This document shows positions 1-12,265 of a stretch of DNA of 64,000 nt, one piece after another. Source of the DNA: Platycnemis pennipes. Lineage: Eukaryota; Arthropoda; Insecta; Odonata; Platycnemididae. The translations under genes were made by a program, and so were the position numbers. Within the stretch, counting starts at the first letter, position 1. Every line of letters starts with the position of its first letter. The notes under the pieces are model-generated. The model did no database searches. It was given only the letters and a program-made list of their open reading frames with translations, and had not been told where the DNA came from. The stretch spans positions 112,675,271-112,739,270 of the forward strand of contig OW121851.1 of the NCBI GenBank assembly GCA_933228895.1, written 5' to 3'.

Positions 1-1120
1 CTGATTACTTACCATAATAAATACGTTAGTGCACTTTCACTCCACAATTTCGACAAAACCATTATATTTTTAAACGCGTCACATCGCTTAGAACCTAACG
101 TCAAATTGAAATGCTGACTTCTCCTGCCGTCCTGAATTTCAATCGGAATTCTCGGATTCATTTACATATATGAGATTCTGGGATATCCCGTGCGTCGTCG
201 CTACTTCATTTTATGTGTTCGGATGGGAAAGGAAGCCTATTTCACAGTTTTTGACGGTGTCGCGGAGGTTACGAATCGTCGGGTGGGATGGTGAGAGAAA
301 CGAAGACGGGGGGAGGGGGATTTTCTAGTATGAGGGGTACCGCATGGGCAAGGCTTGGTGCCGGTGGACTACTTGGAGATCTCGGGGGGGGGGGGGTCAG
401 GAAATAAAAGGGAGGTGGGCATGGTGGCTATAGTGGTGGGAAGAATGCCGATGGGGAGGTTGAGGTAAGAAGAGTGGTGGAAGGGACTGAGCGAGCGGGT
501 TGACATTCCTCGTTCCCGACCGATAGAGAAGAAGAGGAGAGGAGGAAGCGTGTGTTCGTGACGGGAATGAAAGCGTGGAGAGATGGGATATGGGGGTTGG
601 AGAACGGGGTGGTGTTGAGGAAACCAGAGTCGTGTGTGCAGGAGGGGGAACAGTGGTATATGGTGTGTACGGGAATGATATAAGCAGAACGACTACGGGG
701 AAAACGAGATTCCAATTATCGAGTGCTCTTCACGGTTAATCGATCACTCAGCCGAAACTGACGATAAGCGGACGTCAGATTATGGCCGGCCATTGAGGGG
801 TTGGTGTCTATATCCCCTCCCGCCAACAAAATCATTCCTTTTATATTGTTGCTCGTCTTCGTTTTTGTTCACACATTAAACAAGGCTTTCATGTCAACAA
901 AAGTTTGTTTGAGCCCAACGAATCATCTTCGACGACCTTATATTTTCTTCTAGGCCGCAATTTTACAGGCAAACACTATTAAATCCGTCAGATTTTTATT
1001 TATTTATTTGAAAAAAAAGTCCCCAAAACCGTCAATAAGGCTAATTACATTGGTGGACACATAATAACACATAAATATAAACAATAAATACATAGGAAGA
1101 TTACAATAGAAAGTAACAGA
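1..1120. other. No gene recognised
   Basis: Purine-rich sequence with a G13 run at 384-396. Small open frames on the minus strand have no recognisable content. 1000-1120 is AT-rich and may be part of a LINE or SINE tail. Confidence 0.5.
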
Positions 1121-1187
1121 TTATTTATTTATTTATTTATTTTCCACTACCGCCGAAAACAGCACATGTGGCCTTTATATCGGGGTA
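1121..1187 (-). mobile_element. 3' end of SINE family B (truncated)
   Basis: The tttattt tail, then tttccactaccgccgaaaac and cacatgtggcctttatatcgg, matches the 3' part of the element at 5687-5900 in the same orientation. The tRNA-like head is absent. Confidence 0.6.
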
Positions 1188-3032
1188 ACAATTAGTCATA
1201 TAAACAAAACGTACAACATGGAGAGGGACTTAGCGGGGTGTAGACAGAGAAGAGGGGGTGTTTGCGACCAATGGATTAGTAATTACGGATTTGAACACGG
1301 AGGGCGAGGGGCAGAGGTCCAGTGAGGGTGAATGCGAGGCTAAGGAGTTGAAAATTTTCGGGATACGGTGGAATAGGGAATGCTGGGATATTGAGAGACC
1401 AAATTTGGGGATATTAAGGGGACAACTATTGCGAGTGGAACGAGGAGGAACGTGAAGTGGGAAGAGAGGAAGAAGGTCATTGGTACGGAGAGTACCACTC
1501 CGATGATGATGGTTGGTTAATCGATATCAAGGACTGAGATTATTTTTTAATGAGGAAATTGGGCTCATTCGATTAATTTTCGATTACATAATGGTCGACG
1601 TATTGGGAGTAGAGCCATCACACGTGCTCGCATCTGCATCGTCGGAGACCTGAGCCAGGTCATTGGGAATGATCCAATCAGAATGGATCGTTCGCTTTCG
1701 CATTGATTATGAGGCATTCGTTGTTATATTATGATAAAAATCGATGCACCACTACCTTAAAAAAAATGAAAACCACAGCGACTCATCTTGCATTCGATTG
1801 CCGGAAATCCGGATCGAGGCAATTAGCGATTTACTTTAGGTTATCTCCAATTGATAGTTATCACCTCGCGACCTATTATCCGCAGTCAAATGCTACTGTA
1901 TTGAGATGCGTTTACACCTCGCATTTGACTGCTATGACAGTCAACTGCTAAGCTCCTCTCGCACTTGCATCAGCAACTGTGATGAGATTTCAAGTCGACA
2001 TTGGACATGAGTCTAAGACTTTCAATCCACTGTCAACCTATTTGCATAATTTAAGTCAGCTTACTTTCCAGCGGAAATTTATCGAGCGCATTTGCAACAA
2101 TCGCCAATGGAAAGCAATACACGAGGTCTGATGCCGGGAATTTCAATATAATGACAAGTATATCCCTCCACGAAGACAAGATTTATATTTTTTAAAGAAT
2201 GGTGGACAAAATAAATGCAAATGGACTTCATTTCTTGAAGAATTGCATGGAAATATAAGCATAAGTCACTAGTGACATCAAACGCTTTTGCTTTGTTATG
2301 ACAACGCCGAGCTAGCGACTTCAAACTGCATAGACGTTAGTTCTGGCACATCGTCGATAGCGATATATATCGCGCATCTAGCGGCTGTCATAGAAATCAA
2401 TTGCTGCTAATGAACGCACCTTTATGATTCAATTGCAGATGATCGTTACCTTTAGTCGATAGTAGATTATCGAAAAATCGAATGCTATCGCATCGTGATT
2501 CGATTGCAAGTATTCGATGTAGGTATTGGGGGTTTAAGCTGCGTGGTGGGGAGTTTGCTGCGTCTGCAGCGTGCTGGGTCTTGGAAGGAAAGATGCGTTC
2601 TTCTCGAAAAACCGGACCTTCTTTCTCTGTTCTTCCTCACCACCGTTTCCCCCTCCCTTCCCTGTTTCCCTGCATCCCACCCACCCGCACCTCTCCTCAA
2701 ACTCTCCTCCCTTTTGTCTCTCCCTCATCTTGTACCCGCGCTACCGGCCCCTCCTCACCCCCTATCATCCGATTCCCTGCCCAGGGGATAGCGGGAGAAA
2801 ATCAGCAGCTGCAGCAGTCTACCAGCGCGAAGAAAAGGAATTTTTAAAAAAATACTAGGATAAGGACTTTTTCGTTTGTTTGTGATCTCCTAGGCGGGGA
2901 AGGAAGGCTTACTCTCATTTCTCCTCGGGATCGGTTTCAGCATCTTCCCTCTCAAGAGTCCGGGACTCGAACCTCGCCGGTGACGGATATGTTTGTGGAA
3001 TGCAGAAACCTGCTCGGGCCTAACGCGGAGAG
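1188..3032. other. No gene recognised
   Basis: Mixed sequence with a strongly pyrimidine-rich stretch at about 2620-2770. The overlapping small frames there are a by-product of the CT-rich composition. Confidence 0.5.
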
Positions 3033-3526
3033 TTATGTTATTCAGGGGAGGCGACCGACAGCTAATGTAATTTGCTCCGTTTAGGATAGGAGGGTAAATA
3101 TTGGGTAATGGTAGGAGTTATCAGGGAACGGAGGAAGGTTGGAGAGAAACCCGGCGTCGGCATTAGCCTACTCTTTACGACAGGCGCCAAGGCGACCTCG
3201 GCTTAACGTCCAATCCGACGGACGGAGTACTGAACCTGAAACGCCTTCCACTACGCACTCAAGTAGAGACCGGTTTGCCACTGCCGGGAATCAAACCCGG
3301 ACCCTCGGGATGGGAGGCCAGGGCCCGTATTCTCGTTTGAAACGCAACCTCGGTTATCTCCCCAGCAACGAAACCGAGGTTGCGTTTCATTGATTTCCTC
3401 ATTAGAATGTTTACAAAAAGTTAACGCGAGTCCCGAAAAACCTATGTTATCCCTTGGATACCACGAGAGTTTCAGAAAGAGAATAAGTACCCAGTACTCT
3501 AGCCACCACACCAACCCATTCCCCGG
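3033..3526 (-). mobile_element. SINE family A, interrupted by a MITE
   Basis: The body (3033-3290) is the reverse complement of the SINE at 21749-22063, including the cggcgttgcc-type core and the tRNA B-box (ccgggtttgattcc on the minus strand, about 3289-3302). The A-box half (tggtggctagagtactgg on the minus strand) lies apart at 3491-3520, because 169 bp is inserted between them. Confidence 0.75.
3322..3490. mobile_element. 169-bp MITE inserted in the SINE head
   Basis: Flanked by ccag on both sides (3318-3321 and 3491-3494), where an uninterrupted SINE has one. The ends are imperfect inverted repeats: ggcccgtattctcgtttg at the left, and gtacttattctctttctg as the reverse complement of the right end. 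Contains an 18-bp perfect hairpin with a 15-nt loop (3338-3389). Superfamily not identified. Confidence 0.65.
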
Positions 3527-5129
3527 AGGACTTCCTCCAGTGAAGGACATGTCAGGAGGATAGAAGTCCTGTCCGAAACGTGTGCTTCTAGAGCGAAGCA
3601 TACTACAATGCTTGCTTGCAAGTGGAGGGGGGTACCGTCGGAAACACCCGAAGTATGTCCGAACGCGAAGCACTCTGGGGGAAGCATGCTACGAAGCCCT
3701 AGCACAGAAGCACGCTTCCATGTAGGCTTCGAAGCATTGTTGACGGGAATAACAAAAGATGGCGGAGCCGTTGGCTACTTATAAATGTGTGCAGTATCTA
3801 TTTTTTTACCTCGTATATTACATTTGCGTAATTATTAATATACATATCAATAATAACATTAATATACATATAATCGCTCTTTTTCTTCCGATGTAAACAT
3901 CTGATAGATGGTGCCCCCTATCATGTTTCACTATACCTAGTGGTATTTTATGTTGCCACTACTGCTTAACGTCGCTCCTTACCGTAGACTGTCCGAATAT
4001 GAAGTATTCTTTCCCAAGCATGCTTTATTGTACGTCAGCAATACGTCATCACCAAGAATGCTTTGCCGAAGCATACTTGGTTTTCGGATACGGCTGAGTT
4101 TCGCACCGAGTGCTCCTTACGCCATTTTGTTGCTTGAAAATAAGGCTATAAAAAAAAACAAGATCCCTGGCGTTGAGAGTTGATTTATTTTGATAGCCAC
4201 GTCATATTTTTACGATAGGAATGGTAAATTCTTGACTTTTTGCAAAGCTGCTATCATCGATGAGGAAAGTAAGGCTCGGAAGAGAAATGTCGGGAGATTT
4301 TGAAGCAATGGGAATCTCGGAAAAGTTGTCAGAAATTTATGATAAGTTGCAGGCATGTTTTTTTTTAAATATGCAGCTGTGGTTTAACGTACGGGGTGAA
4401 CAGGGATTACGTGCCATATTTGAAATTTGGCCACTTGTGCAAACAGTTGTTAGAGGATTGGAGAAGCTATTTAAGTTATACGAAATACATTAAAGCACTA
4501 ATGATATCAAATTTCTGGAAACAGTGGAAATCGTTTGGTTTTGTAAAATATAATTACCTTCTTGATAACCACCATATTCTAACGATCGTAAACATCATAT
4601 TAACGAGGAACGTTGAGTAAACTGTAGCATCGTATTTGTAACGTATGATACTGAATTTTGAAGGCTATTGTTGATACGCGTTCTCCCTTGTAGTCCTAAT
4701 TTTGGATACGATTGTCAAGTTTTTTCAATATATCCCTTTAAATAAAAACAGACTTACCACTATGGCGAGAGGAAAAAGCGCTCGAATTGTAGACCCAATC
4801 CAAATAAAAACATCTGTCGTGAAAGCATCCGGATTTTTCTGTGAAAGACTCTTCGATTCGCAAAGGGAAATTATGTCTGATACATCAGTACCGAAAGATA
4901 CTATTTTGTAATGTCTAGGTAAGTTAGTCAAATCAAGACAGTTTATGGGAATTTTTAAGTCCGTTCATTTAAATTACGAGGTTAGTGCATTTAAAATTCT
5001 CTCCGAAAGGGTGGAGAAAAATCCATCGATAAGTGAATGTTAGGTGGACGTGCCACCCTGTTGTTCATCAATCGATGAATACGTTGATGCGTCAGTCATG
5101 GCTTTACCAGAAAGTAATTAGTCAATCAA
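3527..5129. other. No gene recognised; clustered GAAGCAT motifs
   Basis: 3580-3750 and 3990-4100 contain many copies of gaagcat/atgctt in both orientations (for example aagcatgctt-like sites), perhaps the ends of a decayed inverted-repeat element. The rest has only short meaningless frames. Confidence 0.4.
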
Positions 5130-5680
5130 TACTGACAGAGAAACTTGTACAATGTATTTTTCGCACACTTCATTGAATTATTGAACCATACTGGTTTCGA
5201 CACTCTCGTGTCATTATCGAGGGTGCTCTGACATTCTCACGGTGGTGAGCCATTGTATATACTCACAATGAGGGAGAGAGAAACTGTAAGAGTGGTTGGG
5301 GTAACTTTGAGGGTATGATTAAGTGGAATAAGCAATGTATTGAAGGTCAGGATGATGGGGGAATGCTTTTTAAATGCGGGACAAGTACATGATGAAATCG
5401 GGACAAATTGAACGGTACAATTTCGGTTGAAAAGCCTTAGATGCTGATACAATCTCAAAGTTTTCTAAAACATCCAGCTTTGCACCTTTGTCATGAACAT
5501 TTAAAATCTCTACTCTAAAATCAGACGTGAATAAAAACCAGCTAAATGTGATGCAAAGACTGACTTGTTGTCACCATATAAATTGGTCAACTGATTATGG
5601 AACAAGAGTGTCGAAACCGGTAGGGTTTATTAATTCAATAAAGTGTGTGAAAAATACATTGTTTAAGTTTTCTGTCAGTA
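5130..5680. mobile_element. Inverted pair of Penelope-like terminal repeats
   Basis: Left arm 5130-5215 and right arm 5600-5680 are inverted copies of about 80 bp (tactgacag ... caatgtatttttc ... ggtttcgacactc). Both carry the gaaacc.gta string with a preceding short stem, as in hammerhead motifs of Penelope-like retroelement terminal repeats (family inference). About 385 bp lies between the arms with no coding content. Confidence 0.5.
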
Positions 5681-5686
5681 TGTCAC

Positions 5687-5900
5687 TTTTTATTTTATTT
5701 GATTTATTTTCCTTTACCACCGAAAACAGCGTTTGTGGCCTTTGCATCGGGGTGTTTTTTTAAACAATTTTAACAGCAGACGAGCACATACATACATGTC
5801 CTGAGTGGTGAAAAAACCTACTCAGGCGGGACTCGAACCCACGACCCTAAGGTTCGTAGGCGAGGACTTAACTACGACTTCACTGGGGCCGTCGTCTTTC
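5687..5900 (-). mobile_element. SINE family B, near complete
   Basis: On the minus strand it begins with a tRNA-like head (B-box GGGTTCGAGTCCC at 5828-5840), continues through a unique body and ends in an AT-rich aaataaatcaaataaaat tail. The 3' half recurs at 1121-1187. Confidence 0.65.
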
Positions 5901-8080
5901 GCCAGTAGCGTTTTCACAAAGTATCGCCTGATTCCATTCAATTTATTGAATATCGTTGGGTGAAAAATAATGGAACACAACAAAGTGGGAAAAGAACGTG
6001 CATCGCCAACTCTGAGGCTATTGCAACTCGGGGACATTGGGAGAGAGATAATATTTGTAAATTAGTTTCTGTCACCGTTGTATTGAACCTCTTTCTGTGT
6101 TTAATCTTTTTATTCAGCGCAATTGATTTCGCGTCCATGCCGACCGCTACTGCATCGCGTCTCGCAGATGGTCGCTCAGCCTCTCTACAATGGACGCTTA
6201 AAAAGGAACAGGAAATTTTCCCGTTTTAAGGATTCAAATATTCCACACGCTCAGCGCCACTGATACCTCTCTCCGCCCTCCCTCCCCCCTTCAGAGCATC
6301 CCTCCTCCTGACTCTCCTCCCCACATCCTGTTCCTATTCCGACTTTTTCTCATTTCCTCCCTCCCTTCGTGTCTCTCCCAGTGTTTTTATTTACCCCTCT
6401 CCTCCCCCGCTATCCTCTCCACTTCCCCCCCCCCCCACCCCCGTTTTCCTCCTCTCCTTGACAACGCTACTCATCCTAGAAATGCTCGCGTGGGTAGCTT
6501 TCATATCTGAATAAAATCAAGTGCAGGCATAAACGGATTCAGCCGCTAAGAGTTACATCCGTTAAATCCGTTCGTTATCAATAATTTTGTGAGTGACATA
6601 TCGTAGAAGACTATTCGTAAAAATGAAACTTCATAAATACGACCATTCGTCACCGCGACGATTGGAGGAACCAGAAAATTCATGGCGTTTGTGAAGGAAA
6701 AGGGTTATCCAAGGGCGTAATATACTTTTAAACACAGGAGGAATGGAACCGGGGGAAGTAATGAAGAAACAACGAAAAGAATAGATCGAGGTTTATCGGG
6801 CGCTTTTGGTAGTCGTGTCGTTTTTTTACTAAATACTTTTATTATCGTCTTGATCCTTAATTGAGGTTAAATATTTGGGTAACCATCCCTTCCTACCTAG
6901 TTTAAACGGATCTTGATATATTCATTGCGAACATTCGCACTGGGTCATTTGGTAACCGGAAGTTTGGTCAAAAGGGGAATGAAAGTTTTTAGGGCGTTTA
7001 CTTCTGGTGTACAGTTTCATTGGTTAAGGCTGGTCTACTTGTGATTTGTTGAACTAATAATCACCTTGGTGTCGCGGGTTAATTCGCATCTCTTGTGCGC
7101 ATTGAAATTGATTTTTTTAATTGATGCTGCAATAGAGAGAGGAGAGCGGACATGTTTGAAATTTTCTTCTTCGTCGTGCAATAGTAGAACCTAAGGTCTG
7201 GTCGTAGTGGTGGTAGCTACCGACGGCTGAAATCATTCTCGCCGCTAGGCATATCCTCTTCGGTACAGAAAAATACCTGGCCAATGAAAAAAAAAGTCTC
7301 ACCTTCATTGAGCACATATGGGACTAATGAAATTATATGTTGAAAACAATTTTTATTGATAGCATTTGTTGAAATATGTAAGTCCACATCGTGTGGGAAA
7401 CCAATCCCAAACCACAATTCCGTGGGAAACCTGATGACAGGCAAATGCCTATCGGGATCCCAGGGGTATATGGGCCAACAAAACAGTCCGGATGCAAAAA
7501 AAGTGTAGTTTTTACTTGAGAGAGAGAAAAAAAAATTCATCATCGCATGAATAATAATGAAGTACCTCCTTAGGTATGAATACTCTTTACATGAACGGAA
7601 AAAATGCAACATGAGCAAGAGATAATTAGATGAAATATGATTTACACTATTTGTGGCCGCCGTATTAATTTCTGAAGAAAGAATGCTAAAAGTGAGATTC
7701 CAGTGCATGAGGTTGGCGATGTCAAGGCGCGAAGTTCAAAATCAGGTGCATTCACAGAAGGGTACGTCAGTGCAATATTCTACTGGGAAAAATTCCCTCT
7801 GAGGGACGTATAACCGGTAGTCTAGTTCTACAGTATGTGGACAAGGAGACCGAGGAGAGGTTATACGTTTGAGGCGATATACAGGAAGGCTGATAGAAAC
7901 CCAGTGACATCATTATCCTGCTTTGAACCGTAATTGCTGAGGGCTTCTCGGCTCCTTCCAAAAAACAGAATGTTGATGAGACCGACAGGGAGAGAATTCA
8001 AGTGCTCTCCAATATTAGCTCAAGGAGGGACCGGGAAACGACTTTGTTTAATCTCCTTAACTTCCGGAATTTGAACGTAG
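5901..8080. other. No gene recognised
   Basis: Contains a pyrimidine-rich block at 6260-6470 with a C-run near 6427. A 163-residue open frame on the minus strand (7217-7708) has no recognisable domain and biased composition. Confidence 0.45.
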
Positions 8081-8345
8081 GCCTTCGGGTCAGGAACCCA
8101 GTACACCGGCCACCACATCAACCAGATCCTGAGTATATCTTAATCTACAAAATACCCTTCAAGATACCATAAATGCGTGTGGCAGGGGGTGAATTCACAC
8201 CAAACATGCATTGCATATCATGCATAAACAAGGATTAGTAATAATATACTAGTCTAAACTTCACTATTTTAAAAAGATAAAAATAGCAAAGCAAGCATGC
8301 TTTAGTATGATGTTATTCGGGGTAGCTGAAAGTCCTCATACCAGA
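8081..8345 (-). mobile_element. SINE-like head and LINE 3' end fragments
   Basis: 8081-8125 reads on the minus strand as a degraded SINE A head (ttgatgtggtggccggtgta). 8130-8345 matches 17283-17520, the 3' end of a minus-strand LINE (caccaaacatgca...gtaataatatactagtctaaac). Confidence 0.5.
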
Positions 8346-8954
8346 ATGCTCATACCTATCCACGCATCTCAAGCGTGGCTCGCGCGGTGACATTTTGATG
8401 AATCCTCCCCCCTCGAAGGGCAAGCAGGCTTTAGTTACCGGTGTCAGCGGTGGTGGTGTTGGGAGCACCTCACCCTACTCCCACCCCTCTCCTCTTCTCC
8501 ACCCCACTCCCCTCCCTCCCTCCCACCACCAGAACCGCACCCCCGATCTTCCACATGTTTAATGCATGAAATCCTTGTGTGTGGGAGTCATGGAGAGGGG
8601 GGGGGAGAGGGAAGGATTCTGCCTCTTCTTCCTTTTTGTAATCTCGGGAGTTGATTGCGTACCAGTGGGGTTGATGGAGGAGGAGGAATGCGTAGCGACA
8701 CGCGGCATTCTTAAGTTTGAGGATGAGAAAAGGGGAAGAAACATTTTCCGGTAGGCTACCGTTCGTTCTATAGCTTGGAAGAAGTTTAAAAATATTTTCT
8801 ACTCCTTTCAAAGCTTTGCTTCCTTTTATTCTCACACCGTATTTCTGTCCGCAAGACGCTTGAATTTGCGATACTATAGTGTAGCTTTAGACCTTATATT
8901 AGTGTTATATTAAACATATAATTTGAAACTTAATAAATGACCAAGAATGACATT
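8346..8954. other. No gene recognised
   Basis: C/T-rich 8455-8535 and G/A-rich 8585-8640 stretches create overlapping frames on both strands; no protein is supported. Confidence 0.45.
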
Positions 8955-9335
8955 TTTCTGTTAGTAAAAATGAATTTGTTACGACCTACGTTTCTTCAGC
9001 TCGACCGGAAGTTAGCAATAAAGGTGACCAAATATAATAATTTTATACCAGGCAAAATTAACTTATTTCGATCTTGATTTCCATGCTGAGTATTATATAC
9101 GATTCTAGACGATGATAGAAATAGCAATAGCACTTTCCCGCCAGTAAAAATAATCTTACTTCGACCCATAGTTCTTCAGCTGTACCAGAGACTAGCAGGA
9201 CCAAATCGCAATTTTTCACCTGTAGAAGTGGATGGATTTTGATATTACTACGTCATCTTCTGCTTCGCATTAAGATAGCAGTAGCGATATCCCACCGGTA
9301 AAAATATATTCATTTCGTGATCCATTCCCAAGTCT
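8955..9335. repeat. Diverged tandem repeat, about 2.3 units
   Basis: Three starts of the same block (gtaaaaat...ttacgacc...cttcagct) near 8964, 9144 and 9296, giving units of about 155-180 bp with many substitutions. The third unit is cut short. Confidence 0.55.
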
Positions 9336-9423
9336 CTATAATACATTATTATCTTCGGTTTTATCAGAAGATGCCGTTGTCGTAAGGAATTGCTGTTGTC
9401 GTGAGACAATTTATTTAATTCAT

Positions 9424-9612
9424 TGCGTTTTTTACCTTGAATTGCCAAATGTCAGTCACTTCCTATTTAATATCAATACTCAGACAGCCTAAAAATTTAT
9501 AATTGAGAGATAGAAGCACTATATCTCTATGGTAAACTTCTAAGCTGTCGGTGAGTTGATACTATATGGGAAGTGACCGACGTTTGAGGCAATTTAAGCA
9601 ATAAAACAAAGG
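9424..9612. repeat. Imperfect foldback, arms about 70 bp
   Basis: The left arm (gaattgcc...gtcagtcacttcc...atatcaa...cagacagc) is matched by the reverse complement of the right arm (aattgcc...gtcggtcacttcc...tatcaac...cgacagc). The central loop itself holds a small hairpin (agagata/tatctct). Confidence 0.6.
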
Positions 9613-9629
9613 GTTTCGCTTGGAGTTTT

Positions 9630-9780
9630 CACAGAATGGAGGAAGGATGGAGAGATAGAATCGGGTCCGGTCTTAGCTTACTCTAAGCAAATGACTCCAT
9701 GGGAGTCCACTTTGTTACATCTCATTCGACAGATGGAGTGCGAAGCTCTAAATGCTCTCTACATAGTGCGCCAATGGGAA
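9630..9780 (-). mobile_element. SINE family A body, decayed
   Basis: Reads as a diverged reverse complement of the SINE A body: gaatggaggaaggatggag and the ggagtccac/gacagatggagt parts match 3033-3290. Confidence 0.5.
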
Positions 9781-10005
9781 TTACTGTTGTAAATGTTACT
9801 GTTTTATTGTTGTTTTGCGTAATGTCATAGAACATGAGAACAGTATTTCATTTTTCTGTCCACTTGTTTTGTAATTAAATGGCAACACAGGTTTCTATGC
9901 CTAGTTGTTCTCATGATCATTTTGGCCCGATGATGATGCATAGGGGCTGAAATACTTGTAACTATAAAGCTTAAACCACTAAGTTGTAAATAAATCTTCG
10001 ATTCT
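9781..10005. other. No gene recognised
   Basis: Contains gatgatgatgcataggggctgaaatac split around 9930-9955, which has a weak resemblance to Penelope-type hammerhead cores. Confidence 0.3.
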
Positions 10006-10400
10006 TTGTATCATCATCATCGTCACGAGTCAGTAGTCCTGAGATTGGTTTGAAGCAGCTCTACACTCTAATCTCCTATCAGCTAACCCTTGCGTATCTG
10101 CATAATTATTCTCTTTCACATTCTTATCAAACTTTTTCCATATATCTCATGCGAGGTTTTCCTTTTCCAATCTTCCCGCTCACTTTTCCCTCGACGATCG
10201 TCTTCATCAGGCCATCGCGTCTCTAGGCATGCTCGATTAAATTGTCTCTTCTTCTTTTTAAAGGTTTCAACAGACTTCTATGTTATCCCAATCTACTTAA
10301 GATTTCTCATTTAGTCACTCTGTCTATCAATTTTATCTTAATCATTCTTTTGTAGCCCCACAATTTGAATGCTTCCAGCCTTGATTTCTCTACTGCTTAA
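10006..10400 (-). mobile_element. LINE 3' fragment
   Basis: Matches the minus-strand LINE fragments at 16030-16390 and 29310-29800 (catcatcatcgtcacgagtc, cttttccaatcttcccgctc, cgtcttcatcaggccatcg). The coding sense is on the minus strand but the frame is broken. Confidence 0.7.
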
Positions 10401-10514
10401 TGCATGCTTCTCTGCCATAAATAAACGTCCTCCACATGTATTTTCTGATGATTTTTTCTTTGCTTCCACGCTTATACTTCCACGATTTTACTTGTATGGA
10501 TTGATATTCCGGTA

Positions 10515-10575
10515 CGGTTGAGGTTTGAACCCGGGCCCTTAGGGATGGAAAGATAGTACTGTAGTCACCGAACAA
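10515..10575 (-). mobile_element. tRNA-like SINE head remnant
   Basis: On the minus strand: gggtttgttcggtgactac and cccgggttcaaacc, spaced like the A and B boxes of the SINE A head. No body follows. Confidence 0.4.
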
Positions 10576-10614
10576 ACCCGATCTCATTCAAAACTCCATG
10601 TGATCTAACCATGG

Positions 10615-10627
10615 CAGCGGCGTCGGA

Positions 10628-10666
<39 letters not shown>

Positions 10667-10901
10667 TTCTCCCCCCCCCTCCCCCCCAGAATTTGCCCCG
10701 GGCCCTTAAGAAATGAGTCTTCGTTAATAAAAATTAAATTTCACTTGTATCCAGCTTGCCTATTCCCTTCTGACGCATAATCTACCACCTTCATATGCAC
10801 TTTTAGCGGAATTATAGTCTCTACCCCCTCCTATCCGCAAAAAAATGCGGGCCCTTTTCAAGGTTGGCCCCTCCCAGCGAAAATAGTTATAGACGCCCAT
10901 G
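10615..10901. mobile_element. hAT-type MITE with 8-bp target duplication
   Basis: Flanked by aaccatgg on both sides (10607-10614 and 10902-10909). The ends are cagcggcgtc and, reverse complemented, catgggcgtc. Related in inverted orientation to the element at 48943-49256. Includes a G34 run (10631-10664) followed by C-runs (10671-10687). Confidence 0.8.
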
Positions 10902-10909
10902 AACCATGG

Positions 10910-11989
10910 AATACTACAGAGACGTAAGGGAATAAGTTTTCTATAGCCAATCACGCTCAGGTTCATCCCAATTCTAGCTGTCAACATCTATTTCCATGGA
11001 GCGCTGCGCCGCGAGGGTATATGGTACTTTTGACAGGCAATGTTCTCGAAGCGGAGTGATTCCCTCCTCTCCTATGGAAGCCGTCGCCATTGGGCGTACT
11101 GCGACGTATAGACCTATCGACCGTCCTCTAACAAACTCGCGCGTTAAACAACCTGGGGAGATGTTTCAGAGAATATGTATATCATTATAAGAATCACTTG
11201 AGGTAAGGTGAAGAAATATACGTGCGGCCATAAATCGATCGGCAGCCGATTGAAAAGCAAATACATCATCCCGACTACCGGGGGATCTGAACCAAATTTC
11301 CCATCGAAATCGCCTGCCATCTTTTTTTTTCTCTTCAGCTCAGAGGAAATGTTTACCTTCTTCGTAAATAAAAATGTCGAGCTTCATAAAATACGGTGCA
11401 CATTTGTCTCCATAAATATATTTTTAATCCGATGCTAGGCGTTTACATCAGGAAGTTTTCTGTGATCGATAATATTTGTGTGGATCATAATTTTTTTAAA
11501 TGCCAACTTTCCAACTATATTTTCATCGGTAGGGATTAGAGGCCCGGGAATAATCTGGTGTCTTTGGCGATTTATTGAATGTTGATTTTGGAAAATGCAG
11601 AGTATAATATTTGCGAGTGGAGCGTTCGGTTCCAGAAAAAGGGTACCTACTTGGTTGAAATCCAGGGTTGACCTACACAGAAATTAGCGTTTTAAATTGA
11701 AGCTTTATGTTTTTTTGCTATCAGAACTTGGCAGGAAATCGCATATTGCCAAGAGAATGTGATCTACTTTTAACCCTCTACAGCCAAAAATATTTCCGGT
11801 GGACTATTATTTGGGGATATAAAAGATCTTTTGCGCCATTAGGATTTAATTAAGGTTGTATAGCCATGGACGATTGTGAAAGTACGTGTTATCCTATATA
11901 TTATAGAAGAAATATCAGATTTCTTTTAATAGCATTATCGTCAATGGTTAATAGGATTGGTTTGGCATAACCATCTTCAATCAATTTCT
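10910..11989. other. No gene recognised
   Basis: AT-rich with a few 60-75 residue frames; no motif, repeat or exon recognised. Confidence 0.45.
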
Positions 11990-12265
11990 TCATATTAGCA
12001 TGCACTCTTCTCATTTGCATAATTCACTTTGTACCTATTTAAATATCTTTCGTGGTCCACCTAATTTTTTTCCCTGGACAAGTGTCTTCATCGGCCAATG
12101 CTGACCTTAAGATTAGTCCGATGCGGTGATCCGTTATTTTTATGAGAAGTTCAACGAGATATCCTCCCTCGTAGAATCTCTTAGTTAGTTAGCCCGATTA
12201 TCCATTTTATCTTAATCATCCAACCTTAATATTTGTATAATATAATGTGTGGTAATATATTATCA
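11990..12265 (-). mobile_element. Decayed LINE 3' fragment
   Basis: Keeps short stretches of the minus-strand LINE 3' region (gtcttcatcggccaatg, tccattttatcttaatcat) seen at 10006-10400 and 16030-16390. Confidence 0.45.

Noticed and set aside
7217..7708. 163-residue minus-strand open frame
   Set aside because: Low-complexity composition rich in Phe, Ser and Ile with no motif; treated as chance in AT-rich DNA.
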